From: Limnomonas spitsbergensis
Taxonomy: Eukaryota > Chlorophyta > Chlorophyceae > Chlamydomonadales
DNA: 64,000 nucleotides
Assembly (NCBI GenBank): GCA_037349105.1
Contig: JAYJMM010000124.1
Span: 8,106,001 to 8,170,000, forward strand
Direction of reading: 5' to 3'
Shown here: positions 49,299 through 61,358 of the stretch, one piece after another
How the letters are laid out: every line of letters starts with the position of its first letter
Position numbering within the stretch: the stretch's first letter is position 1
The notes under the pieces: generated by a model
What the model saw: the letters and a program-made list of their open reading frames with translations, nothing else
Database searches by the model: none
What the model was told of the DNA's origin: nothing
Made by a program: the position numbers and the translations under genes

Positions 49299-52200
49299 CT
49301 ACCGCTTCCCCCTCCTCAGAGTTGCCAGCAGAGCCCCGTAGGCGACCACATGCAGGATGAGTAGGTATGCGACGAGGCACACGCAAGTCAGCCAAGAGGG
49401 CATGGTGGGTCCCAGGTAGTCCACCACCGCACTCCCAGGAACGACACAAACGCCGTCTGTCCCTCCCGGTTTGAGAATTTGGTTCTGCACAACAGATTGG
49501 CGCAACGACTGCGTGCAAGAGAAACAGACGTGCTTGATTATAAATCCTTGCCCCTTTTTTTAGAAATCCCATCTAGACCTCAGTCCCTCATAGTCAGACA
49601 CATGCATGTTGTGGCGGAGCCTTCTTGTGCATGGCCCGGAGGTGTAACGTCATTGACATGCATGTTGTGCAGAGAAGATGCCAGTGTCATCAATACCAAG
49701 CTAGTATGTATAACCCTCTTCAACTACTGAAGGCAGTGTACTAACCCAAGCCCATGTACATATTATGCATTATAGAATACTGACAGTGCATAAAACGCAG
49801 GTCCTTTGCATCTCTTCACACCCCATTTTGGTACTGGCGATTGAAACCAGTGGCAGGCTCCACACTTGAGAGCCAAAAGGTTTACCAAGGTCATGCCCTA
49901 CCCCACGTGCCTGTATGTTGGGCAGGAGGTCGGGCAGCATGTGTTGGGCCACTGCTGGGCTGGCCAGGCCCTGTGCACAGCTGTAGGTGCTCCCTTCAAA
50001 CTGTGCCCGGGTCATGCCATTGAACGTGTACCACATGGCTGATATGAAGCTGGAGGGGCAAGGAGGGGAAGGGAGAGACACATCAAGTTGCAGGTACCAA
50101 GACAGATACACAATATTGCGAGGAGCTGTACTTTAAGCAACACCTGCCAAGCTTCTGTCTGCAAGTTGTTTCTGCTGCATCAAGTATATACTCTTTGCTG
50201 TAATAAGAATCAAGCCCTTTGGGTGCTCCGCTTCTTGGGGACCCCCCAAAGGGGGCTCCGCTTCTTGGGGACCCCTCAAAGGGGGCTCCGCTTCTTCTCC
50301 AACTCTTTAAAGACGCAGAAGCGGGATCCTCCCCGGTTCTATTAACTACGCCAATAGAACCGGGCGGGCCGCTAGAAGAGTTACCCCCCCCGCAACGCGC
50401 TTTAGAGAATCATGAGGATTGCGCAGGCGCCCCCAGGGCCCCCGAGCTATCCCGATGATTCTGTAAAGCGCGAATCGGAGGGGGGGGCGGCTCTTTTTTG
50501 GGGGGTGCCTCTCACACAAGTGTTCCTCCACTACATGCCCCCCGCGCAGTGAGGAGACCTCGCATGCTTGCAGGTGACGTCCACTAACCCAGCGGAGGAT
50601 CACCAGAACCCGCACCCCACTATGGGGGTAGCGGGTTTCGGTGTCCCTCCGCGCAGTGGAGGAGCGGGTTTTTTGTGTAAGAGTATTTTTGGGACCCCTC
50701 CACTATTTTTTTGCGCAATATTTAGGATTACAGGGTTTAGGGTTTTGAATTGATTTACGAGTGCCTTTCACATCATAAATTGTCCAGTCAGCGTATGCCC
50801 ACCCAGGACTAGCGTTACTCCAGCATCTCCCATCCCCATTATGATTATAACCTAGATGGTTGCAAAGGAACCAATTCTATTGCCACGGCAATAAAAACCC
50901 ACCGGAGGTATGGCACCCACTGCATAGTCATGAGCTTAAACAGGACGATCGTGTTGCTCCTGATTGGACATGCAGGAAAGGTGGCAAAGGTGAGGCTGGA
51001 TCGACAGGGGAGGGCAGGCGGTGCGACATGTGTGATGCTGCACCTTGTCTACCATCATGACGTTAGCGTTTCCCATGCCTCCACAAACCCTTGCCCCCCA
51101 TTACTCCAGCATATGAGCGCCATGGTGGGCGGCGCTGCAATGACATAAGGGTTCATTTTATTTTGCGCCAGAACACTGCATGGGGTGCTGCGGGGTGTCC
51201 ACCACTGGGCCTACAGGGACAAACTTGGACCGGCATCTGGAAGGGGGATGTAACATCAGGCCTTGCAGAACTAGACCCCCTCGGCCCTTGGCCATGATGA
51301 GACTGAATTGAAGCTGGAACTGGCTACAGTAAGCAGCGAATTAAATGCAAACCAAAGTCGCGACGAGCATCGCAGAAAGCTTGAGGGGCCTCTTCCCCCC
51401 GATTGAGGTTACTTCCCGCACTCACAGGATGATGTTGACCGCCATCCACGCAATGGCCACCAGGAACGCAGCGTCCTGATTTGGGGTCAGCAGTGCTGCC
51501 ACACGGATGACCTGATTGAGAATTGGGGTGTACTTAGATTTAATGATATCCAAGCTCTTTGAACCTGAAAGTTCCAGTGGCGCCAGAGAACCAATCTGGG
51601 TTGGGCGGTGCAGGATTGGCAAGAACTGGAAAAACTCGACAGGGCGACAATCACGATACCCGATTCAGCAGATGGAATTCTGCTTCCATTTTGCAACCGA
51701 CATGCATTTGAAGTGCTGGTGGTGACGGTGCATGAAATATCATGCAGGTCGACCCAATACTGCAACACATGGGCATAAGGCGTTTGCGAGGTGGAGGGAT
51801 CGTTGCTGGGGCCTGATGAGTTCAGTTCAGCTCTTATGAAGCAACCATTCACAGAAACATAAAAACTGTAGAGAGAGGCTTCTGATCATCATAATGATGT
51901 TATTGCCGCTAGATCCTCACACAGCCATGTCCAGTTAGGTAAAGAGCCATCTTCAGTCACACCTGGTTGGCAATCAGATATCCGAGCGTTGTCACGACGA
52001 CATGCTCAGCCAGTGGTGGCCCCCAATTGGATGCGGTACTTCTCATGCTCAGTCCCAGCAGGCCGTACATCGTCAGGGTGAGGGTCAAGATGTTCACAAT
52101 AGCAAAAGGCAGGCCCACTATCAGCTTGGCAGCGTAGTAGGCGGACGGGTGGTACAGCCTGCACATGTGCATCAAGAAAATCAAGGACGCAGATCAGTTA

Positions 52201-55200
52201 AACACGTGCCATGAGGACGGACTCTTTATCTGTGCTAACGATTGCTCAATTTTGTGTACCGTGCAGGGGTGCAGGGGTGCAGGGGTGCAGGGGTTACTGC
52301 CACTTAGCAGGACCTGCATTGCATCTGCCTCCTTAAGTCCCATCACACTCTGCACTTGCTTTTCCTGACGAGCCTTACCCTGTTGCTGCATCCGCAATGA
52401 AGAGCCTCTTCTCAGCCGTTTGCAGGCTCATGTAGACAAAAGGCAGCAAGTTGAGGGCAAGGCACTCCATGATCAAGGAACTCGCATTGTACCTGAGAGG
52501 CACGTCAAGCTGTTAAGGGTTAAGGGTTGAGAGTTTAGGGTAAAGGGTTTAGCGCAACATCACAAGGACATCCTAACAGGGAGTAGTGGGACAGTGGCAG
52601 TATTCTCATCTGAGACAATGATTCTCTCCTTTCTGGAGACGGGGTTCTTCCTACAACACCAGCTCGTCTGAGCTCATCTCTTGCGTTCCATGGGCAGCAG
52701 AATTTTAGGCAGTGAAGAGTTACCCAGGGCCTCATCACTCGTCCATACAGCGTGTGGACCAACAGAGAGAGGACGTTTCCCATCAAATAATCACCTGCTA
52801 GGTCTCCAGTGATGCTCGTTGCTTGGTGGCAAGATATTTCATTTCCTTCCGTGCCATGTCCCTCAACCGCCCCGTGTGCTTCCCCCCCCCTTGCCTGCTG
52901 TCCTGCCCCCTGAGCACACTGACCTGATCCTGCTGAGAGGGCTTCCACGTGGATAGTAGACAAACCCAATGATCAGCGCGACCCAGGAGAAAAGCAGGGT
53001 ACGCCCCGCCACATCGCCAGGGTCGCGTGTGAGGAGCAGAGCGTCTCGCCAGGCCAGTGTCATGACCTGGCATCAAGGGAGAGGACGGCAGGAGGAGTAA
53101 AGGTAGGGCTTTGCTAACTGAGGAGGCACACATTGTCAGGTTTTGTGTGGCGTCTTGGTTTAGGGTTAAGAGTTTAGGTTAAGGGTAAAGGGTTTAGGGT
53201 CAGGGGTTTAAGACGTCCCAGGAGAGCTGATGAGCTGCATCCTAACATAAGTTGAGAAAGTGAGAAAGCGAGAAAGCGTAGGACCTTGATCATATCCAGC
53301 CATCAACCTCTGAGCAGGTCTCCCAAGCCTAAGGACACTTAAGAGGTAGGCAAACGGTAACATCCCCCCTCAGGCAAGGTTACCATACACAAAACCATGC
53401 CTCACATGCGTGTACAGCCTGCAGCCAACGCACTCATCCCCGCCTACCTGCTGACCCCATCCCACAGGACGGAACCTCTTTGAATCAGCTTCACCCGCAT
53501 GTGTCGCCTGCTCTCCGCCTTTCAATGCGGCAGGGGCCTTCTCCCCTAGTGGCATCTGCGCCTGTGAGTGAACCACCCCGTCGGTGCCTGCAGAGGCCTG
53601 AGATCTAACAGCCCCGCAGCGCCCGTCCTCCTGATGCAGCTGAGTGCTCCAGACCTTCGGTTGCACAGGAGCGCTCCCTGCCTCTGCCGCTGAGCTGGCA
53701 ATGGCTTCCTGATACTTGAGTAGAAAGGCGGCAGCCGCGGCGTCCAGGTCAGCGATACTGTGCATGCTGCGGCCATAGTAGCGCTTCGATTTTACATGTG
53801 GGTTGAGGGGAGGGGGGGGGTCGAGGGGTATGAGGTTTGAGGATGAACAGAATGTATATGTGCAATGTAGCCATCGCTCATCCTGCCAGTCCACTGCCAT
53901 CATTCCTGATGACTCTATTGGTGTCCAATCTTTGTTCATAGAGGGAAGACCGCTCAGGGCTGCCTGACGCCAAAACACGACTCACTTGGGGCTTTTTGAA
54001 GCCGATGTTGACGAGGTCCATCACCCAGTCTGATGACACGCCATGCCTTACAGGGCAGTAGGGCCCATAGCTGAGACTCTCAGACAGCCATGGCACCAGG
54101 CCATACCTTGCACCAGAGTACATCATGCGGCCCTGGGAGAGGACGAGGACCTGAACAGCGCGGCAGTGCTGGGTTCAGGGAGCAACAAAGTGCCTCAAGC
54201 AGGCAGCTGGGCGGCCGGCTACCTCAAGGTAAATGGGAACCAAAATTTGACCGGCCTATGGCCGGAGGCCTGGTCTGCCGGGCTGGCTGGACGAGTCCCA
54301 CACTGCCTAGGCCGGGATGTAGCTAAATGGTAGCTGAGGCGCCATGACATAAGGAATGCAGGGAAAGGGCGCAAAAGAGGCGGCGGGAGGCCTGTATGTG
54401 CTGGGGCAAGTTGCATTAACACCTACACACATGGCCTCCAGCAGCCTCCCGACACTTTTATCTTGACTTTTCTGAGATTGAATCAATCAGACTTAAGGGC
54501 CCTTGATTGTGAAAACTGTATGGAGGGCATGCTTTGCTTGTCCAGCCTCAGACCTTGCAGGCTGTCCCCAGGATTCTTCATTATACTTAGGAAAGCGTCC
54601 TACCCACATGGTCTGGAAGACAGGTCACCTGGTTGAACAGTGTCCAGACTGCTCCCCTGGGCTGGTGGATGGAGGCGATGATGGTGCGGCCTTCTGCAGC
54701 CAGGGCCGCCAGGTACTGCATCACGGTCAGCGCCGTACTGCTGTCCAGGCCTGTCGGGTTGATGAAAATCAGATGGGGGGACGTGAAGGCAACAATATGA
54801 CCAATGCTGCATCTTTGCCCAGGGCTGCATGCAGAATCGCACCGGCTTTTGTGCGTGTGCACTGTGTGGATGATTGCATACTTCTGTTGTCACAGTGTCA
54901 ACTCATCAACACCCTTGGATCTAGTTTTCGAAAGGGCCACACTGGTATGTTGTGTGCACACCCTCTGAATGCGTCCAAGACTAGGCACGAGCTTTGCCAT
55001 TCTCTCAAGCTACCATTTTTGAGGCGAGAGGAGAAAATTCTGTGAATTTGGCATGGTCCTGCAACCACCTGCAGAAATAAGCTCATCCGTTCTGGCCAAC
55101 AGTGCCCTGATCATGACATTGATTCCTGAGACTTTCCATTTTGACACGTCATCAGGTCATATGACGCAACAGATGCAGCTCGCTTCCCCAGAATCCTGGG

Positions 55201-58200
55201 CTAAGAATCCCCAACCCCGATTTCACCCCGATTTTGCTGTTTCCCATTCACCCAGACAGCGCTGTCCTTCTATCCAGTCTTTAGCCTATTTTGAATGAAT
55301 TTCCGTGAGCGGCGCGCACACCCACCTGTAGTCGGCTCATCCAGGAAAAGGAGAGGCGGTCGCTTGAGCAGCCCCGAGGCCACGGCCAATCGCTTCAGCT
55401 CTCCGCCTGATAAGCCCCGCAACGTGAGACCCCCCGGCAATGCACCGCCCACCTACACGCACACAGGCAACCAGCAAAGGGAGAAGTTGGCATACGTGTG
55501 TGTGTGTGTGTGTGTGTTGTTCATGGGCTACCATCTGACTACTGTAATGCCTTAAACTCCTGCAGCTCATTCAATTTGTATCCCAGCTGCAGTCACAGTC
55601 AGCTGCCGCCCCTCCTTCTGCCTGATATTCAGAGAGCCACTGTCAGCTGTCCGAGGTGCCGCAAAGCCAGGGATTGAGCCAGGGTGTTGGAAACGTATCA
55701 GCAGTATGTGTTGGATATCTGCTGGGACGCCTGGTCTGGAAATTGTTATATCAAGTCCCTCCACTGCGTGATGGAACACCAAAACCCCGCGGTTCATTCC
55801 ATGCAGCATGGGTGGATGATGGCATGGAATACTCACACAAACTTGTGTTCCCCAGGGGGATGATGTACCCATGTTACTCTTTTGCATAAAAGTGATTACT
55901 GTTTGAGGCTGGGGCGACGAGGATCTCATGCCTGCTCAGCCTGTCTTACAGAACCTCCTTGGGTGCCTATTCACACATTGGAGCCTCCACAGCTTCAGTC
56001 TGTGTAGGAAGTACTTGGCAAGGTTTGACAAAGTCAGGAGCTGCATGGTTTATGAGACGGAAGTTCAATCCCAGCGAGCCCCCCACATTTCCAGATCAGT
56101 ATCCTTGTCCTGACTCACCAGTGTGTGCGCCTGTCCCTGCAGCCCCACTGCCGCTAGGACTTGGTCCACGCTCTGCCGGCGCTGCTCCTTGGGCGTGCCT
56201 GCCGGCAGGAGCAAGCTGGCCCAGAACATCATTTGCTCCTCACACGTCAACGTGGGCGGCAGGACATCCTCCTGCACACAAGGCAGAGTCCGTGTATGTT
56301 ACATTCTGTAGGGCGCGCGCACAAAGACTACGCAAACGACACAAAATAACGGCGCAAACCGTCGTCAATGAACAGCAAGCTAAAACAAAATTATGGTAGG
56401 CCTGCCAATGCAGTAAAGAGAGGGGAAGAGTGGTGTCCTGAGGCCCTCAGAGCACGGGCACAAAAGGGCTAATGGCTTGACGATGATAACAGCCCCCTTT
56501 ATCTGGAGGGGGTTGCATTGCCTGACTTCATTGTCTTTCAGCTTCAGGTCATGGAAGGAGGACGGCATGGGATATCAAGGTGCTCAAACAGCTATCCCGA
56601 CATTCAGGCAAAGAGGGAAGGAGCTCCGTAACCCCATGGTACACAAAGAAGCTTGAGACTCACAACGCCCAAGTTTGCACTTCGTAGGATGGACCCCAGC
56701 CCGCAATCCAGCATTCAAGGTCATCCATGCCTTTGTGCCTGACCTGAGGGACATACGCTATGAGGTGGCCACTGGTCTTCAAGTTGTACTGCTTGTGGTT
56801 GAGTTCCATGTGCCCCGTCAGGGTACCAGTGGTTTTGCGCAGCGCCAGCATGTCCAGAAGAGTCTATCGGGGCAGCACATGGGGGGAGCAGCACATGGGG
56901 GCAGCAGATGGGGGGAGCGGACAAATATGAAAGAAGGTCAACCCAAGGTGCCGGTGTATTGAGATGGTGAATGATCCCAAGTACCATTCCCGTCTCTTCA
57001 TCCATTCAGAACACAAGGTATGCTGGGTAAAGGCATCCCACATCTTAAAATAATATGTAGAGCACAAATGGGTTAACAGCAGCAACAAGCATGCATGGGT
57101 GCGAAGGTGGGTTGGGCCTCTCACCGACTTGCCAGAGCCCGAGGGTCCCAACAGCGCAACCATGTCTCCCGGCCCAACGCTGCCCCAACCCCCCTGAGCT
57201 CAGAGGAGGAGGAGGAAGCCAAGCCAGCAAGGGATACGAAGCGTTAGTTAAAGAGTGGAGAAGCTGCAGGGGGCGTTGTTCGCATGGGCACGCAATGGGC
57301 ATGGCCTCTACATCTTGCCACATGCTTTCTGGTCCTTGAAGCATGGACAAGTGGAAGCTGCTCAGCTATTTGTGTCCATCAGGCTGACTAATGCTAAGAG
57401 AATGCCAAATTTCCAAGGCTTCCGCACACGCGGCTGGCTGTGACCTGGCAGGTGGCTATGTCTCAGCTGAACCAATATCACCAAAGAGGTGCTTGAGGTC
57501 TAGACAGGGACGGTCTTCTGGATGGGGTAAGAGAGATCCCTCTTTCGTCTGTATACCGGTACTAGTAATATTTAAACAATGATCCTGCTGCTGCTGCTTT
57601 TGAGCTGGTATAAGAAGAAGACAGACACAGCCCAAGGTCAATGGCGAATGCAATCAAAATATATGTGAGATCACTCCCCCTGCACTTATCCCCATTTCCT
57701 GCCAAAGCTGCATGGTCCATTACGACCGTGAGAGTCATGATGAAAGCTTATTATGACAGCAAAAACATGGAGGAAGATGACCTTGGAGATCACACTTGGT
57801 TCCATGCTTGCCTGCAAGACCACCCTTGCGCCAGATGCCGTCTGATAGGTGCATCCCAGATTTTGCCACTGCAAGTGTGCGGCCTCAAGCTGCGGCTGGG
57901 ACACGTGGATGGCTCCTGCTGTCTTGCTTCCTGACAGAGATTCCTGCTGGGAACGCGAAAAGAAATGTGGTGTTGACGCGTGGGTCCGGATGGGCCAAGG
58001 ATGAAGACAGAGTGGGGTGAAAAGGCAGACTGGCAAAGTGGACATTGCTGCAGTTAACATGCAAGCGTTTTGATGCGTCCATGGGTGGCGCTCAAGTATT
58101 GTGGTTTACGTTCAGGAGCTAAGCATATGCATGGGTTATGCAGACTTATATCTGGCAGTCATCACCCCTTGCAGCATTGCCTCAGTCATGTCTCCGGCAT

Positions 58201-58397
58201 GTTTTCATCAGATGATCGTGGACTAGGCTCATGCATGGTTCCTTAGAGTAGAGACGCCTCAGGCAGGAACAATGGAGTTTGTGGGTCCATGTGGGACCAG
58301 GGGCTGGGAGGTGACCCACCTGCAACTGGTCTCTCAGAGGATTGATGTCGGATTTTGTGTGTCCTGCAGTGGGCAGCAGGTTTAGTGGTGTAATCAT
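49299..58397 (-). CDS. ABC transporter G family half-transporter (WBC/White type), 15 exons, complete
   Basis: A half-size ABCG exporter, usually dimeric, moving lipids or other hydrophobic compounds; its substrate is unknown. Exons: 58397-58320, 57943-57812, 57193-57125, 56863-56744, 56271-56119, 55452-55326, 54750-54629, 54150-53986, 53783-53448, 53066-52924, 52492-52379, 52158-51963, 51511-51426, 50049-49911, 49484-49299. These give 721 residues in phase. The ATP-binding domain comes first: Walker [10 protein letters not shown] (split by intron 3), Q-loop AYVPQ, signature LSGGE, Walker B LLFLDEPT and H-loop SIHQPR. A 112-residue Ala/Gln-rich linker (exon 9) follows. The membrane domain then has about six hydrophobic segments, such as [20 protein letters not shown] and the last one in exon 15 ([15 protein letters not shown]). 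The extracellular loop [11 protein letters not shown] is also visible. Introns 2 and 14 are GC-AG. A start further upstream is possible. Confidence 0.92.
50210..50700. repeat. Hairpin-rich, organelle-like insertion in ABCG intron 13
   Basis: Three copies of GGGGGCTCCGCTTCTTGGGG-type units occur at 50217-50300. Inverted repeats follow: GGTTCTATT (50335) with AATAGAACC (50353), and CGCGCTTTAGAGAATCAT (about 50395-50413) with ATGATTCTGTAAAGCGCG (50455-50472). Two copies of CCGCGCAGTGRGGAG come after these. G/C homopolymers and A/T-rich pieces alternate. The style resembles palindromic repeats of chlorophyte plastid or mitochondrial genomes. An origin as organelle DNA is inference. Confidence 0.5.
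50721..50747. repeat. Telomere-type TTTAGGG fragment
   Basis: TTTAGGATTACAGGGTTTAG followed by GG lies immediately beyond the hairpin-rich insertion, at its right edge. Confidence 0.5.
51186..51300 (+). mobile_element. Dispersed short repeat family, copy in ABCG intron 13
   Basis: It carries CCACCACTGGGCCTACAGGG, ACAAACTTGGACCGGCATCT and the degenerate end GGCCATGATGAGACTGAATT. Confidence 0.5.
52264..52294. repeat. 10-bp tandem repeat (GGGGTGCA)n
   Basis: Four units of TGCAGGGG-type sequence lie in an ABCG intron. Confidence 0.7.
52511..52552. repeat. Degenerate interstitial telomere repeat (TTTAGGG type)
   Basis: GTTAAGGGTTAAGGGTTGAG and then TTTAGGG and TAAAGGGTTTAG units, immediately upstream of ABCG exon 11 on the gene's strand. 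Confidence 0.6.
53158..53210. repeat. Degenerate interstitial telomere repeat (TTTAGGG type)
   Basis: About seven TTTAGGG-related heptamers (TTTAGGGTTAAGAGTTTAGG and so on) lie in ABCG intron 9. Confidence 0.65.
54225..54345 (+). mobile_element. Dispersed short repeat family, copy in ABCG intron 7
   Basis: It carries GGGAACCAAAATTTGACCGG and CCTATGG, matching the copy near 11470, and the end GATGTAGCTAAATGGTAGC, matching the copy at 48885. Confidence 0.55.
55496..55518. repeat. (GT)n microsatellite
   Basis: A GTGTGT run of about 11 units just upstream of ABCG exon 6 on the gene's strand. Confidence 0.8.
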
Positions 58398-59513
58398 GAG
58401 TGTAATTGCTTGTGGGGCAGCAAGAGGTTCAGCGGGCACTGGATTTACCAGGAAAAGGTATGCACCCAGAAGGGCCTCTATGGTTTCAGGACGACTGCCC
58501 TATGGGCGGATAGCATGGCAGTCATGACGCATGGCAAACATGGGATGAAAGCACTGGACAGCCTTCAATCTACATTTGAGACAAAGGCAGTATGGAATAT
58601 TTAGTTCATGGTCAACTCGGTAAATATGGTAAAGAAGTCATACACTAATACGTGAGGAGTCTGAGGACGGGCCGGGAGGGTGGGTGGCGCTGGAGGTGCA
58701 GCAAGTATTATACCCCTGCTGCTTACTGCATAATATGGGCCCTATTCTTCTCAGCCCCAAACAGGATTACAGCAGGACCAGAGAGGAATGAGAGCAAAGG
58801 GCAAGGGGTAAAAGCTAAGAAGCAGCCAAGCAGGCTTCATGCTGTTTACTTCTTCCTTCCTTCAGGTTACGTCAGCTCGTATGCACACCTGACTTCCTGA
58901 AATAAAATGTCCATCTGTTGGGATGTGTCAGTGTCCAAGCTCGCACTAGGAAGCCTATTGCAATGAAGTGGGCACACACAGTGACAGTGATCCACAGCTC
59001 AGGGGTGGCCCCAGCTTGTCCTGCATCACTCATGGTAAGCACAGGACGTGCCGAAATTATGTGGACACGGACTTATCCTGCGAATAGCAAATTTTCAATA
59101 CGTGTTCGTTGCTACACGTCTGCTCGACCGGAACAAACCGTCCGGCCAAATTGAAACAGACGTTTGATTGATCGATCGGCAGCTACCGAGTCATGATCTT
59201 CCATCAAATTCCAGACATTTTTTGTTGGCATCACGTCTACGGATTCACATAATTCATAAAGTGCATGGAGTTATTGCTTGATGAAGGCGGCACCTAAAGG
59301 TGACGCGCACCAAAACCACATTTGCCGGTCTACGCCATTACGCCGGGCGGATAGCGTGGGCGGGTAGTCCACACCAGGCCAGGGGGGTCACACATTGCGA
59401 TGGGAAAAGGTGAAGATTCAAACCACGGCGGTACGAAATCCAGAAAGCGTATACCTCCTGCTGACTCTATTTAAATCTGACCTTACGTATCAGGCTCTGC
59501 TAAACTTGAAGCT
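58398..59513. other. Divergent intergenic region, ABCG / UBE2S
   Basis: A spacer of 1.1 kb between divergently transcribed genes, with no supported gene. It should hold both promoters. A TATA-like sequence close to the E2 gene is listed separately. Confidence 0.5.
59468..59475 (+). promoter_or_regulatory. Possible TATA box of the UBE2S gene
   Basis: TATTTAAA lies 39 to 46 bases upstream of the ATG at 59514, which would imply a very short 5' UTR. It is based on motif and position only. Confidence 0.35.
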
Positions 59514-60758
59514 ATGTCTGACCTGTCCTCAGCTGCCATCAAACGTTTGACCAAGGAGCTGGTTGAGCTTCAGGTCTCGCCCTGCGAGGGAATTCGAGTG
59601 CTGATCAACGAACGCAACATTGCAGACATCCAGGCTGAGGTTGATGGACCCACCGGGACACCCTTTGAGGGTGGCATGTTCAGACTGCGATTGGCCCTTC
59701 CGAGCGATTTCCCCCAAGTGCCTCCCAAGGGCTTCTTCGTCACCAAAATTTTCCACCCCAACGTCTCAGCAGCAGGAGAAATATGCGTCAACGTTTTGAA
59801 GAAGGACTGGACGCCTGATGTTGGGATCAGGTACTCCATGCATGCCCATGACAGCTACCGGTACCCAGCTACTTAAAGCAGAATCTCAATCAGATGCCTG
59901 TGCGCACATTTGTTAGCTGATCCCGTAATATCTTGCTCCTTTTTCGTGTGACGGTTCAATTCAAGAAACTCTGCTTAGTGCGTCGCTAGGCCTGGTGTTC
60001 ACTCATGCGCTTCGTCCCCCCCAAATCCACTTCTGTACCAAATCCAATACTCGTCTAGACTGTGTCAGTCACTGCAAGCTCCCAGACAGAGCCCAGTCAT
60101 GCACATGCCTGCCCAATCACATACGATGCTGCACTATGATGCCAATCTGCGTTCTCCATTCTCCACTCATTTTCACGGCTCGACTTGGGACACTTGGCCT
60201 GAAGTCTATCTACTGGCCTAAAGGCTACAGGGAGAGAGCCTACTAAAGAAACTTCAGCACACGAGCAACTGCCACCTGGTCTCATGAGGCAGCAGTACAG
60301 CAGTATATGGGCGCATGACACAAGGACTCTCATATATGCTCCTCCATGTTGCAGAGCTGCACTTTCCCACCCTAAGCCTAATCACTAACTCCTGCCTGCT
60401 GTACAACAGGCATGTCCTGATGATCATTCGGTGCCTGCTGATTGAGCCCTTCCCCGAATCCGCTCTCAACGAGGAAGCTGGGCGGCTGCTGCTTCACAAC
60501 TACGAGGAGTATGCAAAGCACGCCAGGCTCATGACATCGATTCATGCGCTAGCGCTAAAGCGGAGTTTTGGGACGGCAGCCGCTGCACTTTCTGGCTCCG
60601 GTCCGTTGACTGCAAGTGGTGCCAATGCTGGGACGGATGGGGCAAGATCAAGAGAGGAGGGAGGCTCACCCGCGAAAAAGGCTAAGCCTGAGATGAAGGG
60701 CGCAGCAGTAGGAGCGACTGTGGTATCAAAAGCAAAAAAGACCCTTCGGCGATTGTAG
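59514..60758 (+). CDS. UBE2S: Ubiquitin-conjugating enzyme E2 S (UBE2S / plant UBC22 type), two exons
   Basis: An E2 enzyme. In animals UBE2S extends Lys11-linked ubiquitin chains on substrates of the anaphase-promoting complex, and plants call the homologue UBC22. Exons 59514-59830 and 60410-60758 join in phase (AG|G) to 221 residues. The UBC fold is complete: [30 protein letters not shown], then the active-site region [16 protein letters not shown] with the catalytic cysteine after GEI. UBE2S-specific features follow ([20 protein letters not shown] and EEYAKHARL). The C-terminal tail is basic and disordered and ends in KKTLRRL; the human protein also ends in LRRL, the peptide that docks on the anaphase-promoting complex. 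This supports the same role here. An AATAAA lies 39 bases past the stop. Confidence 0.95.
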
Positions 60759-60796
60759 CGTATCTCTTTGTTATCTGGGTTAATTGGGGCAAGGGA

Positions 60797-60802
60797 AATA
60801 AA
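60797..60802 (+). terminator. Possible polyadenylation signal of UBE2S
   Basis: AATAAA lies 39 bases after the UBE2S stop codon. Many green algae use TGTAA instead, and none is seen at this position, so the assignment is tentative. Confidence 0.35.
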
Positions 60803-61358
60803 GCCAGGCTCGGGTCATTAGATTAGCTCTAGGCGTTGTAGGTCATATCCTTTTCCCAAACCAACCGCCCTCCATTGCATCAAATTGATTGGGTTGCCCT
60901 GGCTTATGCTAGGCTTGCCATGAAGGGACAAAAGCAGTCACTGGCTGTGACTGCTTTTCTTCAGGCGCTCAGTGGGGTTATAGATTTTACAGTTTGTAGG
61001 GTGCCAGCATGCGCTTGGTACCTCTGCTGGCAAACCAATACGAGCACTTACAAAATATGTAGCATAAGCAGGGGGCAAACCAGCTATCCGTGTCCCGGCC
61101 ATGAGCTGACACCTAGCTTCCTGCCATCCAGATAGATGGTGTGTTCAACGAAAACAACAAATTTAACGGTACTCAACTGCTCATATGTTTGGCATTACTC
61201 CCATACAAGATCTGTTGTACAACTAATAAATGGCCAAATCAGGAGAGTCATAGATGGCCGAACACTCATCAAACCGATTAAGACAACACCTGAGAAGAGC
61301 TTGCGCCTTGCATGTGTCAGACGCCATGTATGGCTTCGAAAGGAGCCCCAACCCTGTC
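60803..61358. other. Convergent 3' spacer, UBE2S / glyoxalase I
   Basis: This holds the 3' ends of two convergent genes. On the minus strand, TGTAA, the usual chlorophyte polyadenylation motif, occurs at 60987-60991 and 61048-61052. Either could serve the glyoxalase gene. Five-base motifs are common by chance. Confidence 0.35.
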
